From Bacteroidales bacterium (lineage in GTDB: Bacteria > Bacteroidota > Bacteroidia > Bacteroidales > Marinilabiliaceae): DNA of 64,000 nucleotides. Under the pieces are notes generated by a model, which was not told the origin of the DNA, made no database searches, and was given only the letters and a program-made list of their open reading frames with translations. A program made the translations under genes and the position numbers. Shown here piece by piece: positions 54,080 to 61,570 of the stretch; position 1 is the first letter of the stretch, and each line of letters begins with the position of its first letter. Location: NCBI GenBank assembly GCA_017960905.1, contig JAGCYH010000009.1, positions 1 through 64,000 on the forward strand. The letters are read 5' to 3'.

Positions 54080-55624
54080 ATGGGAAAAGCATTCGACAAA
54101 TACATCGAGCGACAAAATTTACTCGACGTACAATATGACGAAAACTACTACGAGAAGCAACACAAACGCGGTAAACTGACTGCACGTGAGCGTATTATGA
54201 TGCTCTTCGACGAAGGCTCGTTCGAAGAAATCGATGCTTTCGTTCCGTCGGCCGGCGGCACTACCTTCGGAAAATCGTCGAAAGCCTTCGGCGATGGCGT
54301 TATTGTTGGTTTCGGCACAATAAATGGCCGTCAGGCTTACGCTTACGCACAGGATTTCAACATCATGGGCGGCTCGCTAGGCTCTGTTCATGCAGCCAAA
54401 ATAACCAAAATACAGGATATGGCGCTCAAGACAGGCTTGCCTGTCATTGCGCTCATCGACTCTGGCGGCGCACGTATTCAGGAAGGCGTATCGAGCCTCA
54501 ACGGATATGCGAATATTTTCCGACGCAATGTACTTGCGTCGGGCGTTGTACCTCAGATTTCGGCCATCATGGGTCCGGCAGCCGGCGGCGCTGTGTACTC
54601 GCCCGCCCTCACCGACTTCATTTTCATGACCGAAGCCACAAGCTACATGTTCGTCACTGGTCCTGATGTTGTGCGCCAAGTGCTCAACGAGAGCGTGACA
54701 CCCGACCAACTCGGCGGTGCTAAGGTACACACGTCGAAATCGGGCGTAGCCAATTTCGTCTATTCCGACGACGTGAACCTCATTCTCGGCATCAAGAAAC
54801 TGCTGTCGTACCTGCCGTCGAACAACATTGAGAACCCGCCGTTCGTGCCCAACGACGACCCGACCGACCGCGTAGAGCCTGCTCTGCGCGACATCGTCCC
54901 CGAAGACCCCGACAAACCTTACGACGTGCGCGACGTGATAAAACTCGTCGTAGATAAAGGCCGATTGTTCGAAGTATCAGAGAATTACGCACAAAACCTC
55001 GTAGTAGGTTTTGCCCGCCTCGGCGGATATGTTGTTGGTGTGGTTGCCAACCAGCCCAAAGTTATGGCCGGCTCGCTCGACATCGACTCGTCGGTGAAGG
55101 GTGCGCGCTTCATCAATTTCTGCGACTCGTTCAACATTCCGATAATAACATTCGAAGACGTTCCAGGCTTTTTGCCAGGTACCGACCAAGAGCACCAAGG
55201 CATCATTCGCAACGGCGCCAAACTGCTCTACGCCTACACGCGCGCCACTGTGCCTAAGATCACAGTCATACTGCGCAAATCGTATGGCGGCGCCTACATC
55301 GTGATGAACAGCAAAGGCATAGGCGGCGACTACTCGTTCGCATGGCCTACTGCCGAAGTGGCCGTAATGGGTCCCGAAGGCGCCATTGCAATTCTCTATC
55401 GCAAAGAGCTTGCCGAGGCCGAAGACCCCGTTGCGCTTAAGCGCGAACTCGTTGCAAAATACCGCGACGAAGTGGCAAACCCTTACATTGCCGACGAGAA
55501 AGGTTTTATCGACGAAGTGATCGACCCGGCCGACACGCGTGTTAAAATATGCAGATTATTAAAGAGCCTTGACAAAAAATCTGTAAGTTTGCCACGTCGC
55601 AAACACGGCAATACGCCGCTATAA
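54080..55624 (+). CDS. Acyl-CoA carboxylase carboxyltransferase subunit (PccB/MmdA family)
   Basis: A 514-residue carboxyltransferase with the two crotonase-fold halves. Motifs: KRGKLTARERI at the N-terminus, LIDSGGARIQEGV and GPAAGGAVYSPALTDF in the first oxyanion region, and GFLPGTDQEHQGIIRNGAKLLYAY with LRKSYGGAYIVM in the second. It moves CO2 between carboxybiotin and an acyl-CoA, most often propionyl-CoA or acetyl-CoA. The MmdA alpha subunit of methylmalonyl-CoA decarboxylase is a close relative, but a biotin carboxylase gene follows, which favours a carboxylase. Confidence 0.88.
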   Translation: MGKAFDKYIERQNLLDVQYDENYYEKQHKRGKLTARERIMMLFDEGSFEEIDAFVPSAGGTTFGKSSKAFGDGVIVGFGTINGRQAYAYAQDFNIMGGSLGSVHAAKITKIQDMALKTGLPVIALIDSGGARIQEGVSSLNGYANIFRRNVLASGVVPQISAIMGPAAGGAVYSPALTDFIFMTEATSYMFVTGPDVVRQVLNESVTPDQLGGAKVHTSKSGVANFVYSDDVNLILGIKKLLSYLPSNNIENPPFVPNDDPTDRVEPALRDIVPEDPDKPYDVRDVIKLVVDKGRLFEVSENYAQNLVVGFARLGGYVVGVVANQPKVMAGSLDIDSSVKGARFINFCDSFNIPIITFEDVPGFLPGTDQEHQGIIRNGAKLLYAYTRATVPKITVILRKSYGGAYIVMNSKGIGGDYSFAWPTAEVAVMGPEGAIAILYRKELAEAEDPVALKRELVAKYRDEVANPYIADEKGFIDEVIDPADTRVKICRLLKSLDKKSVSLPRRKHGNTPL

Positions 55625-55678
55625 AATTTTGAACAATATAAACGGAATTGATAAATTCTTGATTCATAATAAATTAAG

Positions 55679-57178
55679 ATGATAAAATCGATATTGATAG
55701 CAAACCGAGGCGAAATAGCCATTCGTATTGCGCGTACCGCGCACCGAATGGGTATAAAAACCTTCGGAATACGCACTAAGAAAGAGCCTAACGCTGTGTA
55801 TCTGCAGAAAGTCGACAAAATTGTCGATTTCCCCGAAACCGACGGCTCGATTCCTGAATTCCTCGACATAGCCAACCTCGTAAAACTGGCTGTCGACAAC
55901 AACATCGAGTCGATGCACCCTGGCTACGGCTATCTTTCAGAGAATGCCGAATTTGCAAAGGCTTGCCGCAACGCCGGCATTATATTCATAGGCCCGTCGC
56001 CCGAGATTATCAAAGCCATGGGCGACAAAATAATAGCCAAAGAGATTGCGCACCGCAGCAACGTGCCTATGCTCAGCGGCACTCTGGGCGGAATACCCAA
56101 CGCCGATGCGGCAGTCGTAGAAGCCAACAGGCTCGGATACCCGATAATTATCAAAGCCGCCTCCGGCGGCGGCGGACGTGGCATGCGCATTTGCCGTCAG
56201 GAATCGGAAGTGCGGCCCAATTTCGAACTTGCCACAGCCGAAGCCCGTACTGCATTCAACGACCCGACTGTTTTCATAGAAAAATATCTTGAAAATCCGA
56301 AACACGTTGAGTTTCAGATCGTTGCCGATAAATACGGCAACGTGGTTCACCTTGGCGAACGCGAATGCTCTATACAGCGCAAACATCAGAAACTGATGGA
56401 GGAAGCTCCGTCACCAGCTCTCGACGACGAACTGCGCAGCCGTATGGCCGACGCAGCTGTGCGTCTGGCCAAAGAGGCCAAGTACGAAAGCCTCGGCACC
56501 GTAGAGTTTTTGCTCGATGCGAACAAAAACTTCTACTTCATGGAAATGAACACCCGTATTCAGGTCGAACACCCTGTAACAGAGATGATTACCGGCTTGA
56601 ATCTTGTCGAATTGCAGCTGCTCATCGCCTCTGGCGAAGAGCTGCCGATAACGCAAAACGATGTTCACCTCGATGGCTGGGCCATCGAGTGCCGCATCAA
56701 TGCCGAAGACGTTCAGTCGGGCTTCACGCCTTCGATTGGCATGATTAAAAACCTCCGACTGCCGTCGGACAACAACATACGCATCGACAGCGGTGTGCGC
56801 ATCGGAACCGAAATCACGCCGTTCTTCGATTCTATGATTGCAAAACTCATCGTTCACGGCAAAGACCGCAACGACGCCATACAGCTCGCTTTGCATTCGC
56901 TGGAACACTTCCACGTGATGGGCGTCAAGACTACCATACCGTTCTGCAAAGCCGTGCTGCACAACGATGTATTCCGCAATGGCGATTTCAACACCTCGTT
57001 TATCGAGAAAGACCTCAAATCGCTCATTTACAAGGAAGTACACGAAGAACTCATCGCAGCGCTCTTCGCTGTTTCGAACTACAACATCGAGAACGAATAC
57101 AATACCGGCGACGAAACCGAGACTTCTGAAGCCTCAGTTGACCCTTGGGTTTTGCAAAAACGCATACGCCACCTTTAA
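55679..57178 (+). CDS. accC: Biotin carboxylase subunit of acyl-CoA carboxylase
   Basis: A 499-residue ATP-grasp enzyme. Motifs: ILIANRGEIAIRIARTA at the N-terminus, MHPGYGYLSENAEFA, the ATP-binding glycine loop KAASGGGGRGMRI, ERECSIQRKHQKLMEEAPSPAL and EMNTRIQVEHPVTEMI. It carboxylates biotin on the carrier protein at the expense of ATP. It is about 50 residues longer at the C-terminus than E. coli AccC (449 aa). It begins 54 bases after the carboxyltransferase gene, and the biotin carrier gene follows after 11 bases. Confidence 0.92.
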   Translation: MIKSILIANRGEIAIRIARTAHRMGIKTFGIRTKKEPNAVYLQKVDKIVDFPETDGSIPEFLDIANLVKLAVDNNIESMHPGYGYLSENAEFAKACRNAGIIFIGPSPEIIKAMGDKIIAKEIAHRSNVPMLSGTLGGIPNADAAVVEANRLGYPIIIKAASGGGGRGMRICRQESEVRPNFELATAEARTAFNDPTVFIEKYLENPKHVEFQIVADKYGNVVHLGERECSIQRKHQKLMEEAPSPALDDELRSRMADAAVRLAKEAKYESLGTVEFLLDANKNFYFMEMNTRIQVEHPVTEMITGLNLVELQLLIASGEELPITQNDVHLDGWAIECRINAEDVQSGFTPSIGMIKNLRLPSDNNIRIDSGVRIGTEITPFFDSMIAKLIVHGKDRNDAIQLALHSLEHFHVMGVKTTIPFCKAVLHNDVFRNGDFNTSFIEKDLKSLIYKEVHEELIAALFAVSNYNIENEYNTGDETETSEASVDPWVLQKRIRHL

Positions 57179-57189
57179 TTTTTTGAAAA

Positions 57190-57720
57190 ATGACACTCGA
57201 CAAAAACATATTGAACCGTTCACTTATTGCGGTGGGCAAAGACAATTCGACTTACGAATTTCAGATAAACAACCGTTACGAGTACAGCACCAAAGGCCAG
57301 AAACTCAAAGTAGAGTTCATCGAAGAGGCCGACGGATTTCTGCTTATCTCGTGCGAAGGTGTGCGCTATCCGGTCGAGATAGCTTCGGTGCGCCAAAACG
57401 AATACGAAGTGCTGGTCAATGGTGTGAGCTACACTTTCAGCATCGAGACGCCGTTCTCACTCAAACGCCGCCAGATTCTGGCGGCGCAAAAGCCTGTAAA
57501 TGAGTCGGAAGAGATACATGCGCCCATGCCCGGAAAAATCGTCAACGTACTGGTTGCTGCCGGACAGGAAGTTCAGCCTGGCGACGCCATTCTGGTTCTC
57601 GAAGCCATGAAAATGCAGAACACTCTCACGGCTACGTCGAAAGGTACCATATCGAAAATCGACGTAAAAATCGGACAAACGGTCAGCAAAGACGATTTGC
57701 TCGTAGAGATAAAAAGATAA
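57190..57720 (+). CDS. Biotin carboxyl carrier protein
   Basis: A 176-residue protein. The C-terminal biotinyl domain (about 105-176) contains APMPGKIVNVLVAAGQEVQPGD and the biotinylation motif EAMKMQ, whose Lys carries biotin. The N-terminal 100 residues form a beta-rich region that may mediate assembly with the carboxyltransferase. It completes the three-part acyl-CoA carboxylase with the two upstream genes. A strong terminator ends the operon. A hairpin with 9-bp arms lies at 57466-57486. Confidence 0.9.
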   Translation: MTLDKNILNRSLIAVGKDNSTYEFQINNRYEYSTKGQKLKVEFIEEADGFLLISCEGVRYPVEIASVRQNEYEVLVNGVSYTFSIETPFSLKRRQILAAQKPVNESEEIHAPMPGKIVNVLVAAGQEVQPGDAILVLEAMKMQNTLTATSKGTISKIDVKIGQTVSKDDLLVEIKR

Positions 57721-57749
57721 ATACAAACTATATCAGACAGTTATCTGAT

Positions 57750-57785
57750 AATATGGTGCAAAACGACAACGTTTTGCACCATATT
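57750..57785 (+). terminator. Rho-independent terminator of the carboxylase operon
   Basis: A 16-bp perfect stem (AATATGGTGCAAAACG against its complement) with loop ACAA, then a T-rich tail. A small hairpin (ATCAGA/TCTGAT) precedes it. Confidence 0.87.
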
Positions 57786-57858
57786 GTTATATCATGCTGT
57801 ATATCAGCGATTTGAAACATTTATACATTTTTCATATCAGATTTAAAATCATAAAAAT

Positions 57859-57866
57859 TATATTTG
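57859..57866 (+). promoter_or_regulatory. -7 promoter element of dnaB
   Basis: TATATTTG, 27 bases before the ATG at 57894. Confidence 0.55.
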
Positions 57867-57893
57867 CAACGGACAAAATAATCTGACACGAAA

Positions 57894-59465
57894 ATGGCAA
57901 AACAAACAAAGAAAAAGGAAACAGAAACCGATTCGATAGCAGCTATTGCCGCCCTCGGCGGCAAAATGCCGCCTCAAGCGATCGAGTTCGAAGAGGCGGT
58001 GTTGGGCGCACTCCTGCTCGACAGAGACGCCATGCAAGAAATCATCGACACGCTCAAGCCCGAACACTTCTACAAAGAGGCCAACAGAAAGATATTCGAA
58101 GCCATGCTGCAACTCTACGCACGCATGGCGCCCATCGACCTGCTTACCATATCTAACGAGCTCAAAACCAACGGTGACCTCGATTTCGTAGGCGGACGAT
58201 TCTACCTTGCCCAGCTCACCAACAACGTCTCGACAGGCGCCAACATCGCTGCGCACGCACAAGTCATCTATCTCAAATACCTGCAGCGCAAACTTATCTC
58301 GCTCGGTACCGAACTTCAGAAAAACGGCTGGGACGAAACTATCGACGTGAAAGAGGCTATTGAGAGTGCCGAAGGTGCTCTCTTCGAGCTCTCGCAAGGC
58401 GCCATGGGTAATGAGATAACTCAAATAGCACCGGTAATCAGCGATGCTATAAGAAGCATGGAACAAGCTGCTACTAAGGATATTAGCGGTCTGCCTTCGG
58501 GCTTCCCGGCCATCGATGCCATCACTTCGGGCTGGCAACCGGCGACTCTTATCATTATCGCCGGTCGACCTGCGATGGGAAAAACAGCTTTCGTGCTTTC
58601 GATGGCTCGCAAAATGGCAATAGAATATAAAATCCCGATCGCGTTCTTCTCTCTCGAAATGTCTAATCTTGAGCTTGTTAAACGTCTGATGACTGCCGAA
58701 ACGGAAATCGTTTCGGATAAAATAAAAAGCGGTCGACTCACAACCGAAGAATGGAAACATTTCAACTCCCGCATCGGGCGGCTCACCGAAGCGCCTATCT
58801 TCATCGACGACACGCCCGGCCTTTCGGTATTCGACCTTCGCACGAAAGCGCGCATACTTAAACAAAAGCACGACATAAGGATGGTAATCATTGATTATCT
58901 GCAACTTATGACAGCTTCGGCACTCCGCCCGGGCAACCGTCAGGAAGAGGTGTCGATGATTTCGCGTTCGCTCAAAGGATTGGCAAAAGAGCTAAATATA
59001 CCAGTGGTGGCGCTCAGCCAGCTCAACCGTAACGTCGAAGGCCGCGGAAACAACGACAACAGCGACGGCAAACGCCCGCAGCTATCCGACCTGCGCGAGT
59101 CGGGCGCCATAGAGCAAGACGCCGACATTGTGGGCTTTCTGCACCGCCCCGAATATTACAAAATCTACGAAGACGCCAAGGGCAATTCGCTCATCGGAAA
59201 GGGTTATTTCATATTCGCAAAACACCGTAGCGGTAAACTCGACGACGTGCTGCTGCGCTGGCAAGGCGAATTTGTCCGTTTCGAAAACGACGACCCGTCG
59301 GCTTCGTCGTTCGCTGCCGCTGGCGGCAGCGACGACAACCGCCAAGTTTACGTGTCGAAAATGAGCGAAATGGGCAGCCAACCAAGCCCCACCGACATCC
59401 CTAACGACCCGCTCGGCTCCTTCCCCGATTCGGCCAGCTTGCAAGACGACGGCGTCCCATTTTAA
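57894..59465 (+). CDS. dnaB: Replicative DNA helicase DnaB
   Basis: A 523-residue helicase. The N-terminal domain (about 20-125, AVLGALLLDRDAMQEIIDTLKPEHFY) binds primase. The RecA-like C-domain has Walker A GRPAMGKTAFVLSMA, Walker B MVIIDYLQLM, IPVVALSQLNRNVEGR and RESGAIEQDADIV. The length is on the long side (E. coli 471) because of a low-complexity tail. It unwinds DNA at the replication fork. No intein is present. A degenerate paralogue of its C-terminal domain lies at 7005-7789. An 8-bp-arm hairpin lies at 58696-58716. Confidence 0.96.
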   Translation: MAKQTKKKETETDSIAAIAALGGKMPPQAIEFEEAVLGALLLDRDAMQEIIDTLKPEHFYKEANRKIFEAMLQLYARMAPIDLLTISNELKTNGDLDFVGGRFYLAQLTNNVSTGANIAAHAQVIYLKYLQRKLISLGTELQKNGWDETIDVKEAIESAEGALFELSQGAMGNEITQIAPVISDAIRSMEQAATKDISGLPSGFPAIDAITSGWQPATLIIIAGRPAMGKTAFVLSMARKMAIEYKIPIAFFSLEMSNLELVKRLMTAETEIVSDKIKSGRLTTEEWKHFNSRIGRLTEAPIFIDDTPGLSVFDLRTKARILKQKHDIRMVIIDYLQLMTASALRPGNRQEEVSMISRSLKGLAKELNIPVVALSQLNRNVEGRGNNDNSDGKRPQLSDLRESGAIEQDADIVGFLHRPEYYKIYEDAKGNSLIGKGYFIFAKHRSGKLDDVLLRWQGEFVRFENDDPSASSFAAAGGSDDNRQVYVSKMSEMGSQPSPTDIPNDPLGSFPDSASLQDDGVPF

Positions 59466-59553
59466 CCGACATTCGACCTTAAGTGTTTCACTTAAACAGA
59501 TAAGAATTTTACGTAAAAAAAGCGAAAAAAAAAGTTCGGTATAAAAACTATAG

Positions 59554-59561
59554 TACATTTG
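59554..59561 (+). promoter_or_regulatory. -7 promoter element of gdhA
   Basis: TACATTTG, 41 bases before the ATG at 59603. An in-frame codon at 59564 is too close to the box to be the start. Confidence 0.55.
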
Positions 59562-59602
59562 CATTGTTAGAAAAAAGAAACAAATTTTTAACTGATATAA
59601 AA

Positions 59603-60955
59603 ATGGCAAATTACGAAGCAGCGCTTAATGATTTTATGACTAAAATCATAGCAAAGAACCCAGGTGAACCAGAATTTCACCAAGCAGTAAAAGAAGTGGC
59701 AACAACTCTTATGCCCTACATCGAAGAAAATCCGAAGTACAAACGCGCAAAGATTCTTGAACGCATGGCTGAGCCAGAGCGTGTTATCATCTTCCGCGTA
59801 CCTTGGATCGACGACAAAGGCGAAATTCAGATCAACCGCGGTTATCGTATCCAGATGAACAGCGCCATCGGCCCGTACAAAGGCGGTTTGCGCTTGCACC
59901 CGACTGTTAACTTGGGTATCCTCAAATTCTTAGCATTCGAACAAGTTCTCAAAAATAGCTTGACCACTCTCCCGATGGGCGGTGGCAAAGGTGGTTCTGA
60001 CTTCGACCCGAAAGGCAAATCCGACAACGAAGTTATGCGTTTCTGCCAGAGCTTCATGACCGAACTCTGCAAACACATCGGCGCCGACACCGACGTTCCT
60101 GCTGGTGATATCGGCGTTGGCGGTCGCGAAATCGGCTACCTCTTTGGTCAGTACAAACGTATCCGCAACGAATTCACTGGCGTGCTCACCGGCAAAGCTC
60201 TCGGTTGGGGCGGTAGCTTGATTCGTCCTGAGGCTACTGGTTACGGCCTTGTTTACTTCACATCTGAAATGTTGAAGACCAAAGGCAAAGACTTCAAAGG
60301 CAAAACAGTTCTCATCTCTGGTTCGGGTAACGTTGCTCAATACGCTTGCGAAAAAGCAACTCAACTCGGCGGTAAAGTTGTTACCCTCTCTGACTCGAAC
60401 GGTACAATCTACGATCCGGACGGCATCGACGCTGAGAAACTCGCTTTCGTAAAAGAACTCAAAAACGTAAAACGTGGACGTATCAAAGAATACGCAGCTA
60501 AATATCCTTCTTCGAAATATCTCGAAGGAGAACGTCCTTGGAACATCAAGTGCGATATCGCTCTTCCGTGCGCTACTCAGAACGAGGTTAACGAAGAAAA
60601 CGCAAAAGCACTTGTTGCCAACGGTTGCTGGTGCTTGGCCGAAGGTGCCAACATGCCTTCTACCAACGAAGCTATCGCTGTTTACCAAAACGCAGGCATT
60701 CTCTACGCTCCGGGCAAAGCTTCGAACGCCGGCGGTGTAGCCACTTCGGGTCTCGAAATGACTCAGAACTCTATGCGCCTGCCTTGGACTAGCGAAGAAG
60801 TTGACGCTAAACTTCACCAGATCATGATCAACATCCACGCTACTTGCGTGAAATATGGCAAACAAGCTGACGGCAGCATCAACTACGTTATGGGTGCCAA
60901 CATCGGCGGCTTCGTAAAAGTTGCTGATGCCATGATCGAACAAGGTCTCGTATAA
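59603..60955 (+). CDS. gdhA: Glutamate dehydrogenase, hexameric, probably NADP-specific
   Basis: A 450-residue enzyme matching the 447-residue E. coli GdhA. The substrate-binding stretch GPYKGGLRLHPTVNLGILKFLAFEQ, the catalytic region LPMGGGKGGSDFDPKGKS and DVPAGDIGVGGREIGYLFGQY are all present. The dinucleotide-binding Rossmann motif is SGSGNVAQYA. It aminates 2-oxoglutarate with ammonia. Codon use differs from neighbours: many GCT, GTT, GGT and CTC codons, a pattern typical of highly expressed genes. No perfect short hairpins were noticed inside it. A very strong terminator follows. Confidence 0.96.
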   Translation: MANYEAALNDFMTKIIAKNPGEPEFHQAVKEVATTLMPYIEENPKYKRAKILERMAEPERVIIFRVPWIDDKGEIQINRGYRIQMNSAIGPYKGGLRLHPTVNLGILKFLAFEQVLKNSLTTLPMGGGKGGSDFDPKGKSDNEVMRFCQSFMTELCKHIGADTDVPAGDIGVGGREIGYLFGQYKRIRNEFTGVLTGKALGWGGSLIRPEATGYGLVYFTSEMLKTKGKDFKGKTVLISGSGNVAQYACEKATQLGGKVVTLSDSNGTIYDPDGIDAEKLAFVKELKNVKRGRIKEYAAKYPSSKYLEGERPWNIKCDIALPCATQNEVNEENAKALVANGCWCLAEGANMPSTNEAIAVYQNAGILYAPGKASNAGGVATSGLEMTQNSMRLPWTSEEVDAKLHQIMINIHATCVKYGKQADGSINYVMGANIGGFVKVADAMIEQGLV

Positions 60956-60981
60956 TTCGAATAGTTTTCCAACTTGATATG

Positions 60982-61014
60982 ATAGGGTTTGCGCACGTTG
61001 TGCGCAAACCCTAT
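60982..61014 (+). terminator. Rho-independent terminator after gdhA
   Basis: A 15-bp perfect stem (60982-60996 against 61000-61014) with loop GTT, followed by TTGTTTTTT. Confidence 0.92.
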
Positions 61015-61108
61015 TTGTTTTTTAGGTTTTGCCGTTGAGCTAGCTTTGCTACGCGATTTTATTGTTCAGAACACAGATGACACAGATTTGAACGGATTTT
61101 TGGATAGT

Positions 61109-61213
61109 GTAAAGTGTAGAGAGTATTGAGTAAAGTATAAAGAGTAATGAGTAAAGTGTAAAGTGTAAGGTGTAGAGAGTAATGAGTAAAGTATAAAGAG
61201 TAATGAGTAAAGT
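61109..61213. repeat. Heptamer array (GTAAAGT family), 15 units in exact phase
   Basis: 105 bases divide exactly into 15 heptamers (GTAAAGT, GTAGAGA, GTATTGA, GTAAAGT, ATAAAGA, GTAATGA and so on). It is the longest array of the family in the window, and unlike the others does not start on a stop codon. Confidence 0.92.
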
Positions 61214-61226
61214 CAACCCATTAATT

Positions 61227-61312
61227 TTTCATTTTTAATTGTTCATTTTTAATTTTTCATTTTCAATTTCCAATTTTCAATTTTCAACTTTCAATTTCCA
61301 ATTTCCATTTCG
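61227..61312. repeat. Reversed AAATTGA-family heptamer block (TCAATTT)n
   Basis: Degenerate units such as TCAATTT, TCAACTT and CAATTTC, pyrimidine-rich on the plus strand. They are the reverse complement of the family found at 18725 and 47381. Confidence 0.7.
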
Positions 61313-61336
61313 TGTTTTCCGTAGTCAATCGGCTGG

Positions 61337-61385
61337 CTGAGCCTGTCGAAGCCACATATTTCCGCTCTGCCTTCGACGAGCTCAG
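61337..61385. repeat. Imperfect inverted repeat with CTTCGACAGGCTCAG-like arms
   Basis: 61337-61351 (CTGAGCCTGTCGAAG) and 61371-61385 (CTTCGACGAGCTCAG) are inverted copies differing at 2 positions. Motifs of this type are dispersed repeats in several bacterial phyla. It separates the two pyrimidine-rich heptamer blocks. Confidence 0.6.
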
Positions 61386-61403
61386 GCATCGCTTCGGCAC
61401 CTA

Positions 61404-61490
61404 ACTTTCAATTTTCAACTTTCAACTTTCAACTTTCCACTTTCAATTGTAATTTGTTATTTTTCAACTTTTAACTTTCTATTTTCAATT
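61404..61490. repeat. Second reversed AAATTGA-family heptamer block
   Basis: Units TTCAACT/TTCAATT repeat with period 7 from about 61404, degenerating toward 61490, just before the BspA-like promoter. Confidence 0.7.
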
Positions 61491-61498
61491 TAAATATT

Positions 61499-61506
61499 TA
61501 CATTTG
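61499..61506 (+). promoter_or_regulatory. -7 promoter element of the BspA-like gene
   Basis: TACATTTG, 64 bases before the ATG at 61571. Confidence 0.45.
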
Positions 61507-61570
61507 CCTTTTAATACAAAAATAGCAAAAGATGTAATTACTTAATGCGTTGTGCGCGAGCGCGTTAGCT

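Larger units (their letters stand above)
60956..61570. other. Repeat-rich intergenic region between gdhA and the BspA-like gene
   Basis: No gene was recognised in 615 bases. In order it holds the gdhA terminator, 15 units of the GTAAAGT heptamer (61109-61213), a pyrimidine-rich block made of reversed AAATTGA-type heptamers (about 61227-61312), an imperfect 15-base inverted repeat, a second pyrimidine-rich heptamer block (about 61404-61490), and the promoter-like TACATTTG at 61499. Confidence 0.8.

Noticed and set aside
57858..58904. 348-codon open frame opposite dnaB
   Set aside because: Antisense to DnaB motifs; no start context or homology seen.
59930..60943. 337-codon open frame opposite gdhA
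   Set aside because: Antisense to a highly conserved gene; arises from its codon bias.
61109..61213. CRISPR-like array
   Set aside because: The repeats are contiguous 7-base units without spacers.
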